A DNA stretch of 64,000 nt from Candidatus Sulfidibacterium hydrothermale (GCF_020149915.1 NZ_CP083760.1:248001-312000), one strand, 5' to 3'. Counted from the stretch's first letter, positions 17,854 through 27,044 are shown. Numbers and translations: made by a program. The notes: generated by a model from the letters alone, not told the origin.

Positions 17854-20800
17854 ATGATGTTTAAAAAATTTTTCGGACCGGCTATGGCAGCTTTTCTGTT
17901 GCTTTGTTTTTCCGGTATGAATGCTTTTGCACAAAACAATACCGATTCCGCAATTCCGCCTTTTCAAAACGATTTGGCCAACCACTGGGTCGATTCGGTT
18001 TTTAACACACTGAATAAAAATGAGAAGATTGCCCAGCTAATTTTTGTGGCAGCCTATTCCAATCGGGGTATTCAACATGAGGTAGCCATTACCGATTTAA
18101 TCCGTAAATACAAGATTGGCGGGTTAATCTTTTTTCAGGGAACCCCTCAAAAGCAGGCCTCGCTGACGAATTTTTACCAGTCGCAATCGAAAGTGCCGTT
18201 GCTGATTGCCATGGATGCCGAATGGGGACTGGCCATGCGGTTGAAACACACCATTCATTTTCCTTATCAGATGGCGCTTGGCGCGGTGGGTAACGACACA
18301 CTGATTTACGAAATGGGACGGGAAATCGGGCGTGAACTCCGGCGCGTTGGTGTACAGATGAACCTGGCTCCGGTAGTGGATATCAATAACAATCCCAATA
18401 ATCCGGTAATCAATTTCCGGTCGTTCGGGATGGATAAAAAAGCAGTAGCTGTCAAAGGAATTGCTTACATGAAAGGATTACAGGATGAAAACGTTTTGGC
18501 TACGGCCAAGCATTTTCCGGGTCATGGCGATGTCAGCAAAGATTCGCACAAAACCCTGCCGGTGGTTCCTTTCTGCCGCACCCGGTTAGATACGCTCGAA
18601 CTTTATCCTTTCCGGCAGATGATTCATGCCGGCGTGGGAGCAGTTATGTCTGCGCATTTGTATGTGCCGGCTCTTGATTCTACCCCTAACCTGCCTTCTT
18701 CCCTGTCCAAAAAAATCGTTACCGGTGTTTTAAAAGACAGTCTCGGTTTTAAAGGGCTGGTGATTTCGGATGCCATGAACATGAAAGGGGTAACCAAGTA
18801 TTTTCCTGCCGGCCAGGCCGATGCCAAAGCCATGATTGCCGGAAATGATGTGCTGGAATTTGTTCAGGATGTGCCCCTGGCCATTAAAAAAATCAGAAAA
18901 GCCATTGCCCGTAAACAACTTACCTGGCAAGAAATTGACCGGCGGGTAAAAAAGGTGCTGGCAGCCAAATACTGGGCCGGATTAAACCATTGGAAACCGG
19001 TGGATACCGTTGGTATGATTCAGGATTTGAACCGTCCGGAAGCCCGGGTGCTCAACCGGAAACTGATTCGGGCCTCCCTCACGGTTTTGCGCGACAATAA
19101 TCAAATTCTTCCGGTTCAACATCTTGATAAGGAGCGTATTGCTACGTTAATGATCGGGAGTGCTCAACCGACGGAATTTCAAAAGATGCTGGCAAAATAT
19201 ACCCGGACAACCAATTTTTACTGGACAAAAAACGATACGACCCCGGATAGTATCTGGCAAAAACGGCTGAAAAATTACAGCCTTGTCATTGTGGGAATTA
19301 CCCACATGAGCCAGTATCCGCAGCGGAATTTCGGTATCACACCTGAAATGACTGCTTTTTTGCAAAAGATAATCCAAAACCATCGGACCATTGTTACCGT
19401 ATTTGGCAATCCGTTTTCGTTAAACAAGCTGCCGGGAATTGAAAAAGCCGATGGTTTGGTTCTGACTTACGAAGACAGTCCGTTGTTTCAGAACCTGGCG
19501 GCCCAGCTTATTTTCGGCGCTTTTGGTGCACACGGCACTTTGCCGGTACGATTGGATAAATTTCCGATACATTTCGGCATTAAGACCCCTTCGTTAGGAA
19601 GGCTGGCCTACACGCTGCCCGAAGAAGAAGGTATGGATGGTGCTTATCTGAACAAGATGGTGGATTCGATTGCCATGTCAGGAATCAAAGCCAAAGCCTA
19701 TCCGGGCTGCGAAGTGCTGGTTGCCCGCAACGGTGCCGTGGTTTTTCATAAAGCGTATGGCTATCACACTTATTATAAACGAACAAAAACACGCAAAAGC
19801 GATTTGTTCGATTTTGCCTCACTCACAAAAGTAACGGCTTCAACGTTGGCGCTCATGAAGCTGTACGATGAAGGAAAAATACAACTGGATGCTCCTATTG
19901 CTGATTTGTGGCCGGCATTTAAACATTCTAACAAGAATAAAATGACGCTTCGTGAAGTGCTGGCTCATCAGGCCGGATTGGAACCCTGGATTCCTTATTG
20001 GAAATATACGGTGAAGAAAAACGGGAAGTTTAAAAAACGCATTTTCCGCTGTGATTCTTCTGCCCGCTTTGATGTACCGGTTTCACCGGCTTTATACATG
20101 AACAAAAACTACCGGAAAACCATGTATCGCGAAATCAAGAAATCACCGGTTTCTCCGGTCAAAAAGTATCGTTATTCCGGGTTGTTCTTTTATCTGGTGC
20201 CGCAGATTGTCAAGAACCTGACCGGTGAAGATTTTGAAACCTATTTAAAAACAACTTTTTATCATCCATTGGGAGCTTATAACCTCACCTTTAATCCGTA
20301 TCGTCATTATCCGTTGCAACGCATTGTTCCTACGGAGGTAGATACTTTTTTCCGTCATGTGGCTATTCATGGTCATGTACACGACGAAGGAGCCGCGATG
20401 ATGGGGGGAGTTTCCGGAAATGCCGGATTGTTTGGCACAGCCAACGATTTGGCCAAATTGGGCGAGATGTATTTGAATATGGGGTTTTATGGCGGCATTC
20501 AGTATATTTCAGATACGACCATGAAGGAGTTTACAAAGTGTCAGTATCCGGATAATGATAACCGCCGCGGATTAGGTTTTGATAAACCGTTACTTGGAAA
20601 CGATACTTTGCCTGAAAACAAAGCTTATCCGGCCCGCAGTGTAAGTCCGGAAAGTTTTGGCCATTCGGGGTACACCGGCACTTTTTTATGGATGGATCCG
20701 AAGACCAAATTGTTGTATATCTTTTTCTCTAACCGGGTTTATCCAACGCGATTGAACCATAAGATTTATCAGCTGAATATCCGGACAAACATTCAACAAG

Positions 20801-20922
20801 CCTTATACGATGCCATTAAAAAGGAAAAAATGTTGCCGGAAAAAATAAGGCTGAGCAACAACAACAAGGTTCCGGAAAAAGGGGATTTGACCTATTTTTC
20901 TCCTTCTGTTGCTGTACAATGA
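17854..20922 (+). CDS. Secreted GH3 beta-N-acetylhexosaminidase fused to a serine beta-lactamase-like domain
   Basis: This 1022-residue protein starts with a signal peptide ending near MNAFAQ. A GH3 N-terminal domain covers about residues 45-370, with the NagZ-type loop KHFPGHGDVSKDSH (about 220) and the nucleophile Asp in VISDAMNMKG (about 304). After a GH3-like middle region, a class C beta-lactamase/penicillin-binding fold begins near 590, with the SLTK nucleophile motif (about 655), a YSG in place of YxN (about 773) and HSGYTGT in the KTG position (about 935). The fusion is known in Bacteroidota. It joins a muropeptide glucosaminidase with a possible D-amino-acid peptidase or esterase. 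It lies 134 nt after murQ on the same strand. Confidence 0.92.
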   Translation: MMFKKFFGPAMAAFLLLCFSGMNAFAQNNTDSAIPPFQNDLANHWVDSVFNTLNKNEKIAQLIFVAAYSNRGIQHEVAITDLIRKYKIGGLIFFQGTPQKQASLTNFYQSQSKVPLLIAMDAEWGLAMRLKHTIHFPYQMALGAVGNDTLIYEMGREIGRELRRVGVQMNLAPVVDINNNPNNPVINFRSFGMDKKAVAVKGIAYMKGLQDENVLATAKHFPGHGDVSKDSHKTLPVVPFCRTRLDTLELYPFRQMIHAGVGAVMSAHLYVPALDSTPNLPSSLSKKIVTGVLKDSLGFKGLVISDAMNMKGVTKYFPAGQADAKAMIAGNDVLEFVQDVPLAIKKIRKAIARKQLTWQEIDRRVKKVLAAKYWAGLNHWKPVDTVGMIQDLNRPEARVLNRKLIRASLTVLRDNNQILPVQHLDKERIATLMIGSAQPTEFQKMLAKYTRTTNFYWTKNDTTPDSIWQKRLKNYSLVIVGITHMSQYPQRNFGITPEMTAFLQKIIQNHRTIVTVFGNPFSLNKLPGIEKADGLVLTYEDSPLFQNLAAQLIFGAFGAHGTLPVRLDKFPIHFGIKTPSLGRLAYTLPEEEGMDGAYLNKMVDSIAMSGIKAKAYPGCEVLVARNGAVVFHKAYGYHTYYKRTKTRKSDLFDFASLTKVTASTLALMKLYDEGKIQLDAPIADLWPAFKHSNKNKMTLREVLAHQAGLEPWIPYWKYTVKKNGKFKKRIFRCDSSARFDVPVSPALYMNKNYRKTMYREIKKSPVSPVKKYRYSGLFFYLVPQIVKNLTGEDFETYLKTTFYHPLGAYNLTFNPYRHYPLQRIVPTEVDTFFRHVAIHGHVHDEGAAMMGGVSGNAGLFGTANDLAKLGEMYLNMGFYGGIQYISDTTMKEFTKCQYPDNDNRRGLGFDKPLLGNDTLPENKAYPARSVSPESFGHSGYTGTFLWMDPKTKLLYIFFSNRVYPTRLNHKIYQLNIRTNIQQALYDAIKKEKMLPEKIRLSNNNKVPEKGDLTYFSPSVAVQ

Positions 20923-20977
20923 AACAGTACAGGATTTTAGAAATAACCTTGCTTTACTCGTCGTTTGTATCTCTACT

Positions 20978-21410
20978 TTTCAAGTACTTCAAGTGCCTAA
21001 AGTGGGAAATTTCAAAAAACAAAAAAGCAAATCACAAAAAACAAAAGAGCAAATGACAACTCCAAAAGCCAATTGTATTGTCATGTTGAACGCAGTGAAA
21101 CATCTTTTTTAACAGCTTTAACAGCCGTGATTATTTTTGAGATTCTTCACTTCGCTATCGCTCCGTTCAGAATGACAATGAAAATACGATAAAGTATTGA
21201 AAACAACCAATCACAATAACCTATGACTTCCCATTCATCGGTTCATCACCAATATTTATCATTCATCCTTCCCAATGACCAGTGACTCTTTTTACCACAA
21301 AGTCTCTCAAAGGGCATCACAAAGGAACTCCAAGGAAATGTAACAAATCTCACCCCGTTTATCGTTCAATATTTTACATTCATCATTGACATCAAACATC
21401 CTCCATCTTC
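20978..21410 (+). repeat. Dispersed repeat, copy A (AT-rich part)
   Basis: Three blocks are shared with the other copies. 20981-21017 is identical (37 nt, inverted) to 48076-48112, and the match runs on with one mismatch to about 21040. 21127-21170 matches the complement of 48222-48265 with one difference and resembles 33331-33372. 21380-21407 is identical to 33446-33473. The core contains the imperfect palindromic motif TTCACTTCGCTATCGCTCCG. No protein-coding capacity is convincing. Confidence 0.85.
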
Positions 21411-21454
21411 ACATCGCAAATCAAACATCTTCCATCCAAACATCCATTTCTTTG

Positions 21455-21645
21455 CGGCAGGGACAGCAGCGGCAGCCCGGAGTACGGCGGGGCTGGTGAA
21501 GCTTATGCGGTTGGCGCGACAGGGGAGCGCCCGGCAAGCATTAGCTGAATGCTCCGGCGGACGAGGACTATAGCGAATGGCCCGTGATGGCTTTGTGCGT
21601 TGGCCCGCCTGAATGACGTAGTCGGGCAGGCCCGCCCTTAAAGTA
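21455..21645 (+). repeat. GC-rich hairpin island, copy A
   Basis: A sharply GC-rich stretch follows the AT-rich repeat and ends at the cysD stop. It contains several possible hairpins: AGCCC/GGGCT (near 21476-21502), GCGC/GCGC, CCGG-AGCATT/AATGCT-CCGG (near 21530-21557), and GCCCG/CGGGC (21603-21627). The last hairpin and the preceding CCGTGATGGC are also present, on the opposite strand, in 33060-33225. It could be a structured RNA, a 3' UTR element or a mobile repeat. Confidence 0.6.
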
Positions 21646-21662
21646 TTGAAGGCTGGAAAACG

Positions 21663-22571
21663 TTAGAAATAACCTTCCCGCTTTTTCTGTTCCATACTGG
21701 CTTCCTGGTCGAAGTCGATGACGCGGGTGGTGCGTTCTGATACCGAAACGGTCATCATCTCTTCCACAATTTTTTCGATGGTGTCGGCTTCCGATTCGAT
21801 GGCGCCGGTAAGCGGATAGCAGCCGAGCGTACGGAACCGGACCTTTTTCATCACCGCTTTTTTGCGTAATTCTTCCGGCATGCGGTCATCGTCCACCATA
21901 ATCCAGTTGCCGTCCACATTGACCACCGGCCGTTCTTTGGCATAATAAAGCGGGACGATGGGGATGTTTTCGAGCCGGATATACTGCCAGATATCCAGTT
22001 CAGTCCAGTTTGAGATAGGGAAAACCCGGATGGATTCGCCTTTGTGCACTTTGGCATTGTAGATATCCCACAGCTCAGGACGCTGATTTTTGGGGTCCCA
22101 TTGGTGATATTTATCGCGGAAAGAGTAAATGCGTTCTTTAGCCCTTGATTTTTCTTCGTCGCGCCGGGCGCCGCCAAAAGCCGCATCGAACTTGTATTTG
22201 TCGAGTGCCTGCAACAAAGCCTGTGTCTTCATCACATCGGTATGCACTTTTGATCCGTGCGTAAACGGACCGATACCGGCTTCATACCCTTCTTTGTTGT
22301 AGTAAACAATTAAATCCCATCCTTTTTCTTTAGCGTAATTATCTCTGAATTCGATCATCTCGCGAAATTTCCACTTGGAATCGATATGCATCAAAGGGAA
22401 AGGCACCTTTCCGGGATAAAAAGCTTTTTCGGCCAGCCGCACCATCACTGAAGAATCTTTTCCGATGGAATACAACATCACCGGGTTTTCAAATTCAGCA
22501 GCCACTTCGCGGATGATATGAATGGATTCGGCTTCTAATTCACGCAGATTGTTGATGGAATAAGTTTGCAT
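21663..22571 (-). CDS. cysD: Sulfate adenylyltransferase subunit 2
   Basis: CysD is the ATP-pyrophosphatase-type subunit of ATP sulfurylase and normally works with the GTPase CysN. The 302-residue protein is full length, with the PP-loop [10 protein letters not shown] near residue 33, [33 protein letters not shown] and the C-terminal GCYPLTGA. No cysN or cysC follows; the downstream side is the GC-rich repeat island. A TAAATTTG box in the 35-nt gap to the LysE gene indicates its own promoter. Either cysN lies elsewhere or was lost here. Confidence 0.95.
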   Translation of the reverse strand: MQTYSINNLRELEAESIHIIREVAAEFENPVMLYSIGKDSSVMVRLAEKAFYPGKVPFPLMHIDSKWKFREMIEFRDNYAKEKGWDLIVYYNKEGYEAGIGPFTHGSKVHTDVMKTQALLQALDKYKFDAAFGGARRDEEKSRAKERIYSFRDKYHQWDPKNQRPELWDIYNAKVHKGESIRVFPISNWTELDIWQYIRLENIPIVPLYYAKERPVVNVDGNWIMVDDDRMPEELRKKAVMKKVRFRTLGCYPLTGAIESEADTIEKIVEEMMTVSVSERTTRVIDFDQEASMEQKKREGYF

Positions 22572-22588
22572 AGGGTATTTTTTGATGG

Positions 22589-22596
22589 CAAATTTA
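22589..22596 (-). promoter_or_regulatory. -7 box (TAAATTTG) for cysD
   Basis: The complement reads TAAATTTG, 18 nt before the cysD start, in the short gap after the LysE-type gene. Confidence 0.5.
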
Positions 22597-22606
22597 CGTT
22601 AAAAAA

Positions 22607-23245
22607 TCAAAGATATCCGGCCATATATAATGAACGGATAATTAAAGCAATACCGAAAACGATCAGGCTAATCGCAGCAATTTTATTGATCAGATGTAAA
22701 AACTTATCTGTGATATAGCCTTTGATTTTTGAGGCAAGATAAACTTTGGTGACGTCGGAGGAGAAAACCACCGAAAGCGTTCCGGCGAAAAAGAGAATAA
22801 TGTCTTTTGTGGTATCCATAAACGGAGCGGCTACGCCAAGTACTACGGTGGGCCAGAACAGCCAGACAAAGGGATTGGCAATGTTCAGCAGGTATCCCTT
22901 GATGAGATAGGTGATGGCGTGGGGTTCGCTGATATTGACTACCTCGTCGCTGCTGTTCACTTCGATTTTGTGCCGTGAAGTCAACACCCCAAAAATAATC
23001 AGAATGATTCCGCCAATTATTCCCAAAAGCTGGTGTTTATGCATGTTATCCATTACGGCATGGGCTGCCATAATAGAAACGGATACCACGGTCAGGTCGT
23101 TTAGAAACACCCCGACAGCCAGAATAAAACCTTTGGAAAAGCCGCGATGAATACCGGTTTGCACCAAGGCAAAAAAAGCCGGGCCAAAGCCGAAAAACAG
23201 CGCCAGCGTCAAACCTAACAACATTCCTTCAAACAACGGATGCAT
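22607..23245 (-). CDS. LysE-family amino acid exporter / RhtB-like membrane protein
   Basis: This 212-residue hydrophobic protein has about six membrane segments and opens with LLGLTLALFFGFGPAFFALVQTGIHRGFSKGF. That is the LysE/RhtB pattern, with a conserved glycine-proline kink followed by a G(x)xxGF loop; the family exports amino acids or homoserine lactones. A NIANPFVWLFWPTVV segment near residue 120 also fits. It starts 3 nt after the end of the GH3-type gene, so the two are one operon. Substrate unknown. Confidence 0.82.
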   Translation of the reverse strand: MHPLFEGMLLGLTLALFFGFGPAFFALVQTGIHRGFSKGFILAVGVFLNDLTVVSVSIMAAHAVMDNMHKHQLLGIIGGIILIIFGVLTSRHKIEVNSSDEVVNISEPHAITYLIKGYLLNIANPFVWLFWPTVVLGVAAPFMDTTKDIILFFAGTLSVVFSSDVTKVYLASKIKGYITDKFLHLINKIAAISLIVFGIALIIRSLYMAGYL

Positions 23246-23248
23246 AGC

Positions 23249-24790
23249 TTACAAATATTGACGGTCTTTTAAAAATTGTTCCCATTCGGTAATGCGCTCA
23301 TTTTTTAAAACGCGGGGAAATTTATGGGCGCTCCCGGTTTTTCCTTTCATTTCCATGTACTCCATGAAAGCTTTAACGGGTAAAACACGTACTGATACTT
23401 TACGAATAGCTTCCAGTCGTTCCACCCGGTAATCGTCGTTAAGATTTTTCAGGTACTGATCAATTTTCCGGGCGGCTTCTTCCGGATTTATTTGTGCCGG
23501 AGTTCCCAGATACCACCGGTGGGCAAATAGGCCTTCGTGCCGGTAAGCATGAACCGTAAACTCCGGAATTTCGATATTCATTTCTTCCTGCAACAGTTCA
23601 ATCGCACGGTTCATGTTATCCTGTGAAAGATGCTCTCCGCAGATACTTAAAAAATGTTTTGTTCGTCCGGTGATTTGTATTTCGGCAAAATCTTTGTCCA
23701 GGAATTTAATGGTATCTCCCAGCAGATAACGCCAGGCTCCGGCATTGGTACTCATCAGTAAAGCATACTCTTTTTCATTCTCTACTTCAGCCAACGTAAA
23801 TGTTTCCGGATTTTCTTTCAGATTTCCTTCCGCATCAAAATTGTCATCGTTAAACGGAACAAATTCAAAAAATATCCCGTTATCGGTAATCATATCCATC
23901 CCTTTGGCTCCCAACCGGTTTTGATAAGCCACATAACCCTCGGAAGCAAGATAGGATTCATTGTACATGATTTTCTTGGCAAAAAGTTTTTCGAAACTTT
24001 TTACATAAGGTTTGAACGACACCCCGCTGTGTACGTAAACCCCAAGATTAGGCCAGATATCGTGAATGGTATTTACTTCATACTCTTCAATGATTTTTTC
24101 CAACAAAATCTGTACCCATGCCGGAACGCCCACCACAATGCCAATGTCCCAGTGAGGGGCTTTTTTTACCATTTCACGCAGTTTGGTGTTCCAGTCGGCT
24201 GTACGCGAAATGCGTTTGCCGGGTTTATAAAAATGCTGAAACCAGAACGGAATGCTGGCTGCCGTTATTCCGGACAAATCCCCTTCGTAATACGTGCCGT
24301 TGTATTGCAGGTGCGTACTGCCCCCGATCATCAGCATGCCTTTTTCGTAAAATTCAAGTGGGAAATCGTATCGTACCATCGACACAATCTGGCGAAGGCT
24401 GGCCCGTTTGATGCTGCGCAGCATATCGCCTGTTACCGGGATATATTTACTGGAAGCTTCTGATGTGCCGGAACTTAAGGCAAAATATTTTACTTTTCCC
24501 GGCCAGCTCACATACGGTTCGCCATTGAGTGCGCGATACCACCAGCATTTGTACATTTTGGAATAGTCGAAAACCGGGACCGATTCACGAAAAGCATTAA
24601 CCACATCTTCGGAAGTCAGGATCTTCGAAAACTGATAATATTCTCCAAAAGCGGTAAATTGTGCCTTTCGCAACAACTTTACCAGTTGGTTTTTTTGTGC
24701 CTTTACCGGATGAATCCATTGTTTTTTCAGTTCTACCGGTTTGTTCCTGAGCGTATAAGCACTTCGTATCAGACTTCCGAGAAGCGGCAT
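23249..24790 (-). CDS. GH3-superfamily acyl-adenylate-forming enzyme
   Basis: This 513-residue protein matches the GH3 (auxin-responsive promoter) superfamily, the ANL-fold enzymes that adenylate carboxylic acids and conjugate them to amino acids. Visible blocks are YFALSSGTSEASSKYIPVT near residue 105 (P-loop-like), IGGSTHL, YNESYLASEGYVAYQ near residue 280 and GRTKHFLSICGEHLSQ near residue 385. Bacterial homologues are common in Bacteroidota and have no established substrate; auxin should not be assumed. It is the first gene of a two-gene operon with the LysE-type exporter, which may export the product. Confidence 0.86.
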   Translation of the reverse strand: MPLLGSLIRSAYTLRNKPVELKKQWIHPVKAQKNQLVKLLRKAQFTAFGEYYQFSKILTSEDVVNAFRESVPVFDYSKMYKCWWYRALNGEPYVSWPGKVKYFALSSGTSEASSKYIPVTGDMLRSIKRASLRQIVSMVRYDFPLEFYEKGMLMIGGSTHLQYNGTYYEGDLSGITAASIPFWFQHFYKPGKRISRTADWNTKLREMVKKAPHWDIGIVVGVPAWVQILLEKIIEEYEVNTIHDIWPNLGVYVHSGVSFKPYVKSFEKLFAKKIMYNESYLASEGYVAYQNRLGAKGMDMITDNGIFFEFVPFNDDNFDAEGNLKENPETFTLAEVENEKEYALLMSTNAGAWRYLLGDTIKFLDKDFAEIQITGRTKHFLSICGEHLSQDNMNRAIELLQEEMNIEIPEFTVHAYRHEGLFAHRWYLGTPAQINPEEAARKIDQYLKNLNDDYRVERLEAIRKVSVRVLPVKAFMEYMEMKGKTGSAHKFPRVLKNERITEWEQFLKDRQYL

Positions 24791-24813
24791 AAATCTCCTT
24801 CATTTTTACCGCG

Positions 24814-24821
24814 CAAAGATA
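24814..24821 (-). promoter_or_regulatory. -7 box (TATCTTTG) for the GH3-type/LysE operon
   Basis: The complement reads TATCTTTG, 24 nt upstream of the start at 24790. Confidence 0.55.
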
Positions 24822-24909
24822 GGAATAATCAGGTTCTTCGATTTAAAAATAATGTACTGGTTTTCAGGCCGCTGATTTTATTGATAAAAAAGAAAAGTGT
24901 GTAAAACGA

Positions 24910-25851
24910 CTATCGCCATTCTACCAGTGATCCGCGTGAAGCATCCAACATGAATGAAGGAACAGCTTTTTGTATGCTCTCGGCCAGCGATTTTACCAAT
25001 TTTGTTTTGGCAAATTGCCGGGTATATACCAAGCTCACTTCCCGTAAAGGAATTTTATCGCTAAAATGACGGAGTTGTTTCCGGCGTTCCCCTTTTAGTT
25101 CTCGCCCGGCTAACTCCGGGATCAATGTAAACCCGCCTTCTTTGTCAATGATTTTGATTAGTGTATCAATGGCTCCGCCGGCGTAATCAAAGGGTAACTG
25201 ATCTGATTTCAGTTCTTGTAAATCGCATAAATTAATGACCTGACTGCGAAAACAATGGCCGTCGCTTAAAAGCCATAACTCCGGCGAAGCAATATCTTTT
25301 ACCTGGATAACCGGTTTGCGGATCAGCGGATTGGAACGGTTGGAATAGATTAACATCTCTTCGTAATACAACGGTTGTTCAATGATGGCTTTGTTATGCA
25401 ACGGTGTAACCAATATCCCGACATCCAACTGGTCTTTTTGCAGTTTTTCTTCAATGCGTTCAGTAATCAGTTCTTCCACTTTCATGTGTACTTCCGGATA
25501 ATTCTGTTTGTAATGTCCGGCAAACAACGGAAGCAGATATGGCGCTATGGTGGGAATGATTCCGATACGGAGTTCTCCGCTTAATTTGTTTTTTACCTCT
25601 TTGGCCAGGCGATGAATTTTCTTTGCTTCCTGTAATACCAGCCGGGCCTGTTCAATAATTTCTTTTCCGGCTTCGGTGGGAATAACCGGTTGTTTGCTCC
25701 GGTCGAATAAAATAACTTCCAGCTCCTCTTCCATTTTTTTTAACTGCATACTCAATGTAGGCTGGGTAACAAAACATTTCTCGGCTGCTTTGGCAAAATT
25801 GCGGTAGGTATCTACGGCTACTGCGTATTCCATTTGTATCAGTGTAATCAT
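24910..25851 (-). CDS. oxyR: OxyR-type LysR-family peroxide regulator
   Basis: This 313-residue protein has an N-terminal LysR winged helix (FAKAAEKCFVTQPTLSMQLKKMEEEL) and a C-terminal effector domain. Cys200 and Cys209 (HCFRSQVINLC) are nine residues apart, exactly as the redox pair Cys199/Cys208 of E. coli OxyR, so disulfide sensing of hydrogen peroxide is well supported. The promoter box overlaps an 8-bp inverted repeat, suggesting autorepression. The likely targets are dps and the peroxiredoxin at 27070-28233, where an ATAG-N7-CTAT site is present. Confidence 0.93.
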   Translation of the reverse strand: MITLIQMEYAVAVDTYRNFAKAAEKCFVTQPTLSMQLKKMEEELEVILFDRSKQPVIPTEAGKEIIEQARLVLQEAKKIHRLAKEVKNKLSGELRIGIIPTIAPYLLPLFAGHYKQNYPEVHMKVEELITERIEEKLQKDQLDVGILVTPLHNKAIIEQPLYYEEMLIYSNRSNPLIRKPVIQVKDIASPELWLLSDGHCFRSQVINLCDLQELKSDQLPFDYAGGAIDTLIKIIDKEGGFTLIPELAGRELKGERRKQLRHFSDKIPLREVSLVYTRQFAKTKLVKSLAESIQKAVPSFMLDASRGSLVEWR

Positions 25852-25855
25852 GACG

Positions 25856-25884
25856 CAAATATAGTTTTATCTATAAAGATAAAA
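25856..25884 (-). promoter_or_regulatory. oxyR promoter with overlapping operator palindrome
   Basis: The complement of 25856-25863 is the -7 box TATATTTG. Directly upstream is the palindrome TTTTATCT-ATAA-AGATAAAA (25865-25884). Transcription would begin at or next to the ATG (25851), giving a leaderless or nearly leaderless mRNA. Confidence 0.5.
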
Positions 25885-25928
25885 ATTTCATCGATTTAAT
25901 TGATGGAAAAAGAAAAGTTGCTGCTGTT

Positions 25929-26876
25929 TTATAACAGCCACACCATCATTACCATCGTGAAAAAAGAGGAAATGAAAGTGGCAAAAATCAATATGGTGGT
26001 TAACTCCGAATCACAATTATACTGTTTGGCAAAGATGGCGGTCATGGTAGCCGATGGCATCGATGCTTCAATTACCGTTATTTTATTCCATAAAACGGGA
26101 AAATTAAAAAGGGAAGCTTGTAGATTGGAAAATAAGGGCTGAAAAATCAATTTGATAAAAATGGCCAGCAAAACCACTCCCCATACTTTGCGCAGATCCC
26201 GAAAATGAAGCATAACGCCAATGGTCAGCGTTACAAGTACCGTATTGGCTGATGAAATAATACCCAATAATTTATAAAAAGTGGATACGACGAGATTGTT
26301 TTGGGGCGGATTTAAAAAAGAAGTGGCAATGCCCAGCACAAGACTGAAAAATAAGGGAGAATAGAAAAAACGGCCGATTTCTTTTTTTATATCTTTTGTA
26401 CCGAGTTTGTTTTTCCCGAAATACATGGCAATAAAAACCCCGAAAGTAAATAGCATAAAAGCGACCCCAAATTCGCTTACAATAGCAGCATCAGCCAGCG
26501 CACGGGCGTTGTCCGGAAAAATTATTTTAACCAGTGCATAACCAAGAAACCCCGAACTGCCAAAAGTAGAAGCCAAAATTAATGCCCCTAAACGGGGTCT
26601 GGAAAGTTTCAGTAACCGGCCGATGAGCAAAGCCAGCAGGGCAGCACAAACTTCTGTTATGATCATTACCAGGGCAAGAACCAGGTGATCGAATTTAAAA
26701 TGGCTTTGTGACAATGAACTGAAAATCATTGCCGGAAGGGTAAAATTGAGAATAATGTTGGCAAATATTTTGGAATGCTCTTCTTTTAAAACCTTGAACT
26801 CTCTTAACATCATGCCTAACAGGATCATAACAATAAGAATGGTAATGGATTGTGTTACGACCTCATTATAAGACAT
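25929..26876 (-). CDS. AEC-family transporter (auxin efflux carrier superfamily)
   Basis: This 315-residue protein has about ten membrane segments and the AEC pattern: an N-terminal ILIVMILLGMMLREFKVL, NIILNFTLPAMIFSSLS with the conserved Asn-Pro area near residue 47, a central hydrophilic loop, and a C-terminal EASMPSATMTAIFAKQYNCD. Bacterial AEC members carry malate, malonate or other small acids. It lies 77 nt upstream of oxyR on the same strand, but oxyR has its own promoter, so co-regulation is uncertain. Confidence 0.86.
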   Translation of the reverse strand: MSYNEVVTQSITILIVMILLGMMLREFKVLKEEHSKIFANIILNFTLPAMIFSSLSQSHFKFDHLVLALVMIITEVCAALLALLIGRLLKLSRPRLGALILASTFGSSGFLGYALVKIIFPDNARALADAAIVSEFGVAFMLFTFGVFIAMYFGKNKLGTKDIKKEIGRFFYSPLFFSLVLGIATSFLNPPQNNLVVSTFYKLLGIISSANTVLVTLTIGVMLHFRDLRKVWGVVLLAIFIKLIFQPLFSNLQASLFNFPVLWNKITVIEASMPSATMTAIFAKQYNCDSELTTILIFATFISSFFTMVMMVWLL

Positions 26877-26977
26877 GATCTTCAGATTTGATTTTTGGGG
26901 TAAGTTAAATGCGCTTACGAATTGGGTAAAGGTAAAAAATTCCTGTTAAGCCTGGTATATTCCCGTTACGTACAATT

Positions 26978-26992
26978 ATAGAGTATATCTAT
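26978..26992 (+). promoter_or_regulatory. Candidate OxyR operator upstream of dps
   Basis: ATAGAGTATATCTAT has the ATAG-N7-CTAT spacing of an OxyR half-site pair and perfect ATAGA/TCTAT arms. It ends 20 nt before the -33 element of the dps promoter, a position suited to activation. Confidence 0.5.
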
Positions 26993-27012
26993 CTAATCAT
27001 AAAAACAATTGA

Positions 27013-27044
27013 TTTGATTTATAACTGTTTAATGCAGACTTTTG
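27013..27044 (+). promoter_or_regulatory. dps promoter (TTTG-N20-GACTTTTG)
   Basis: TTTG at 27013-27016 and GACTTTTG at 27037-27044 match the Bacteroidota -33/-7 layout, with one weak position in the -7 box (G instead of T), as expected for an activated promoter. Confidence 0.5.

Noticed and set aside
20909-21112. 67-codon ORF at the end of the GH3/beta-lactamase gene
   Set aside because: It runs through dispersed repeat copy A, and its peptide is that of repeat sequence without family likeness.
25900-26142. 80-codon plus-strand ORF after oxyR
   Set aside because: It is antisense to the C-terminal part of the AEC transporter and has no family features.
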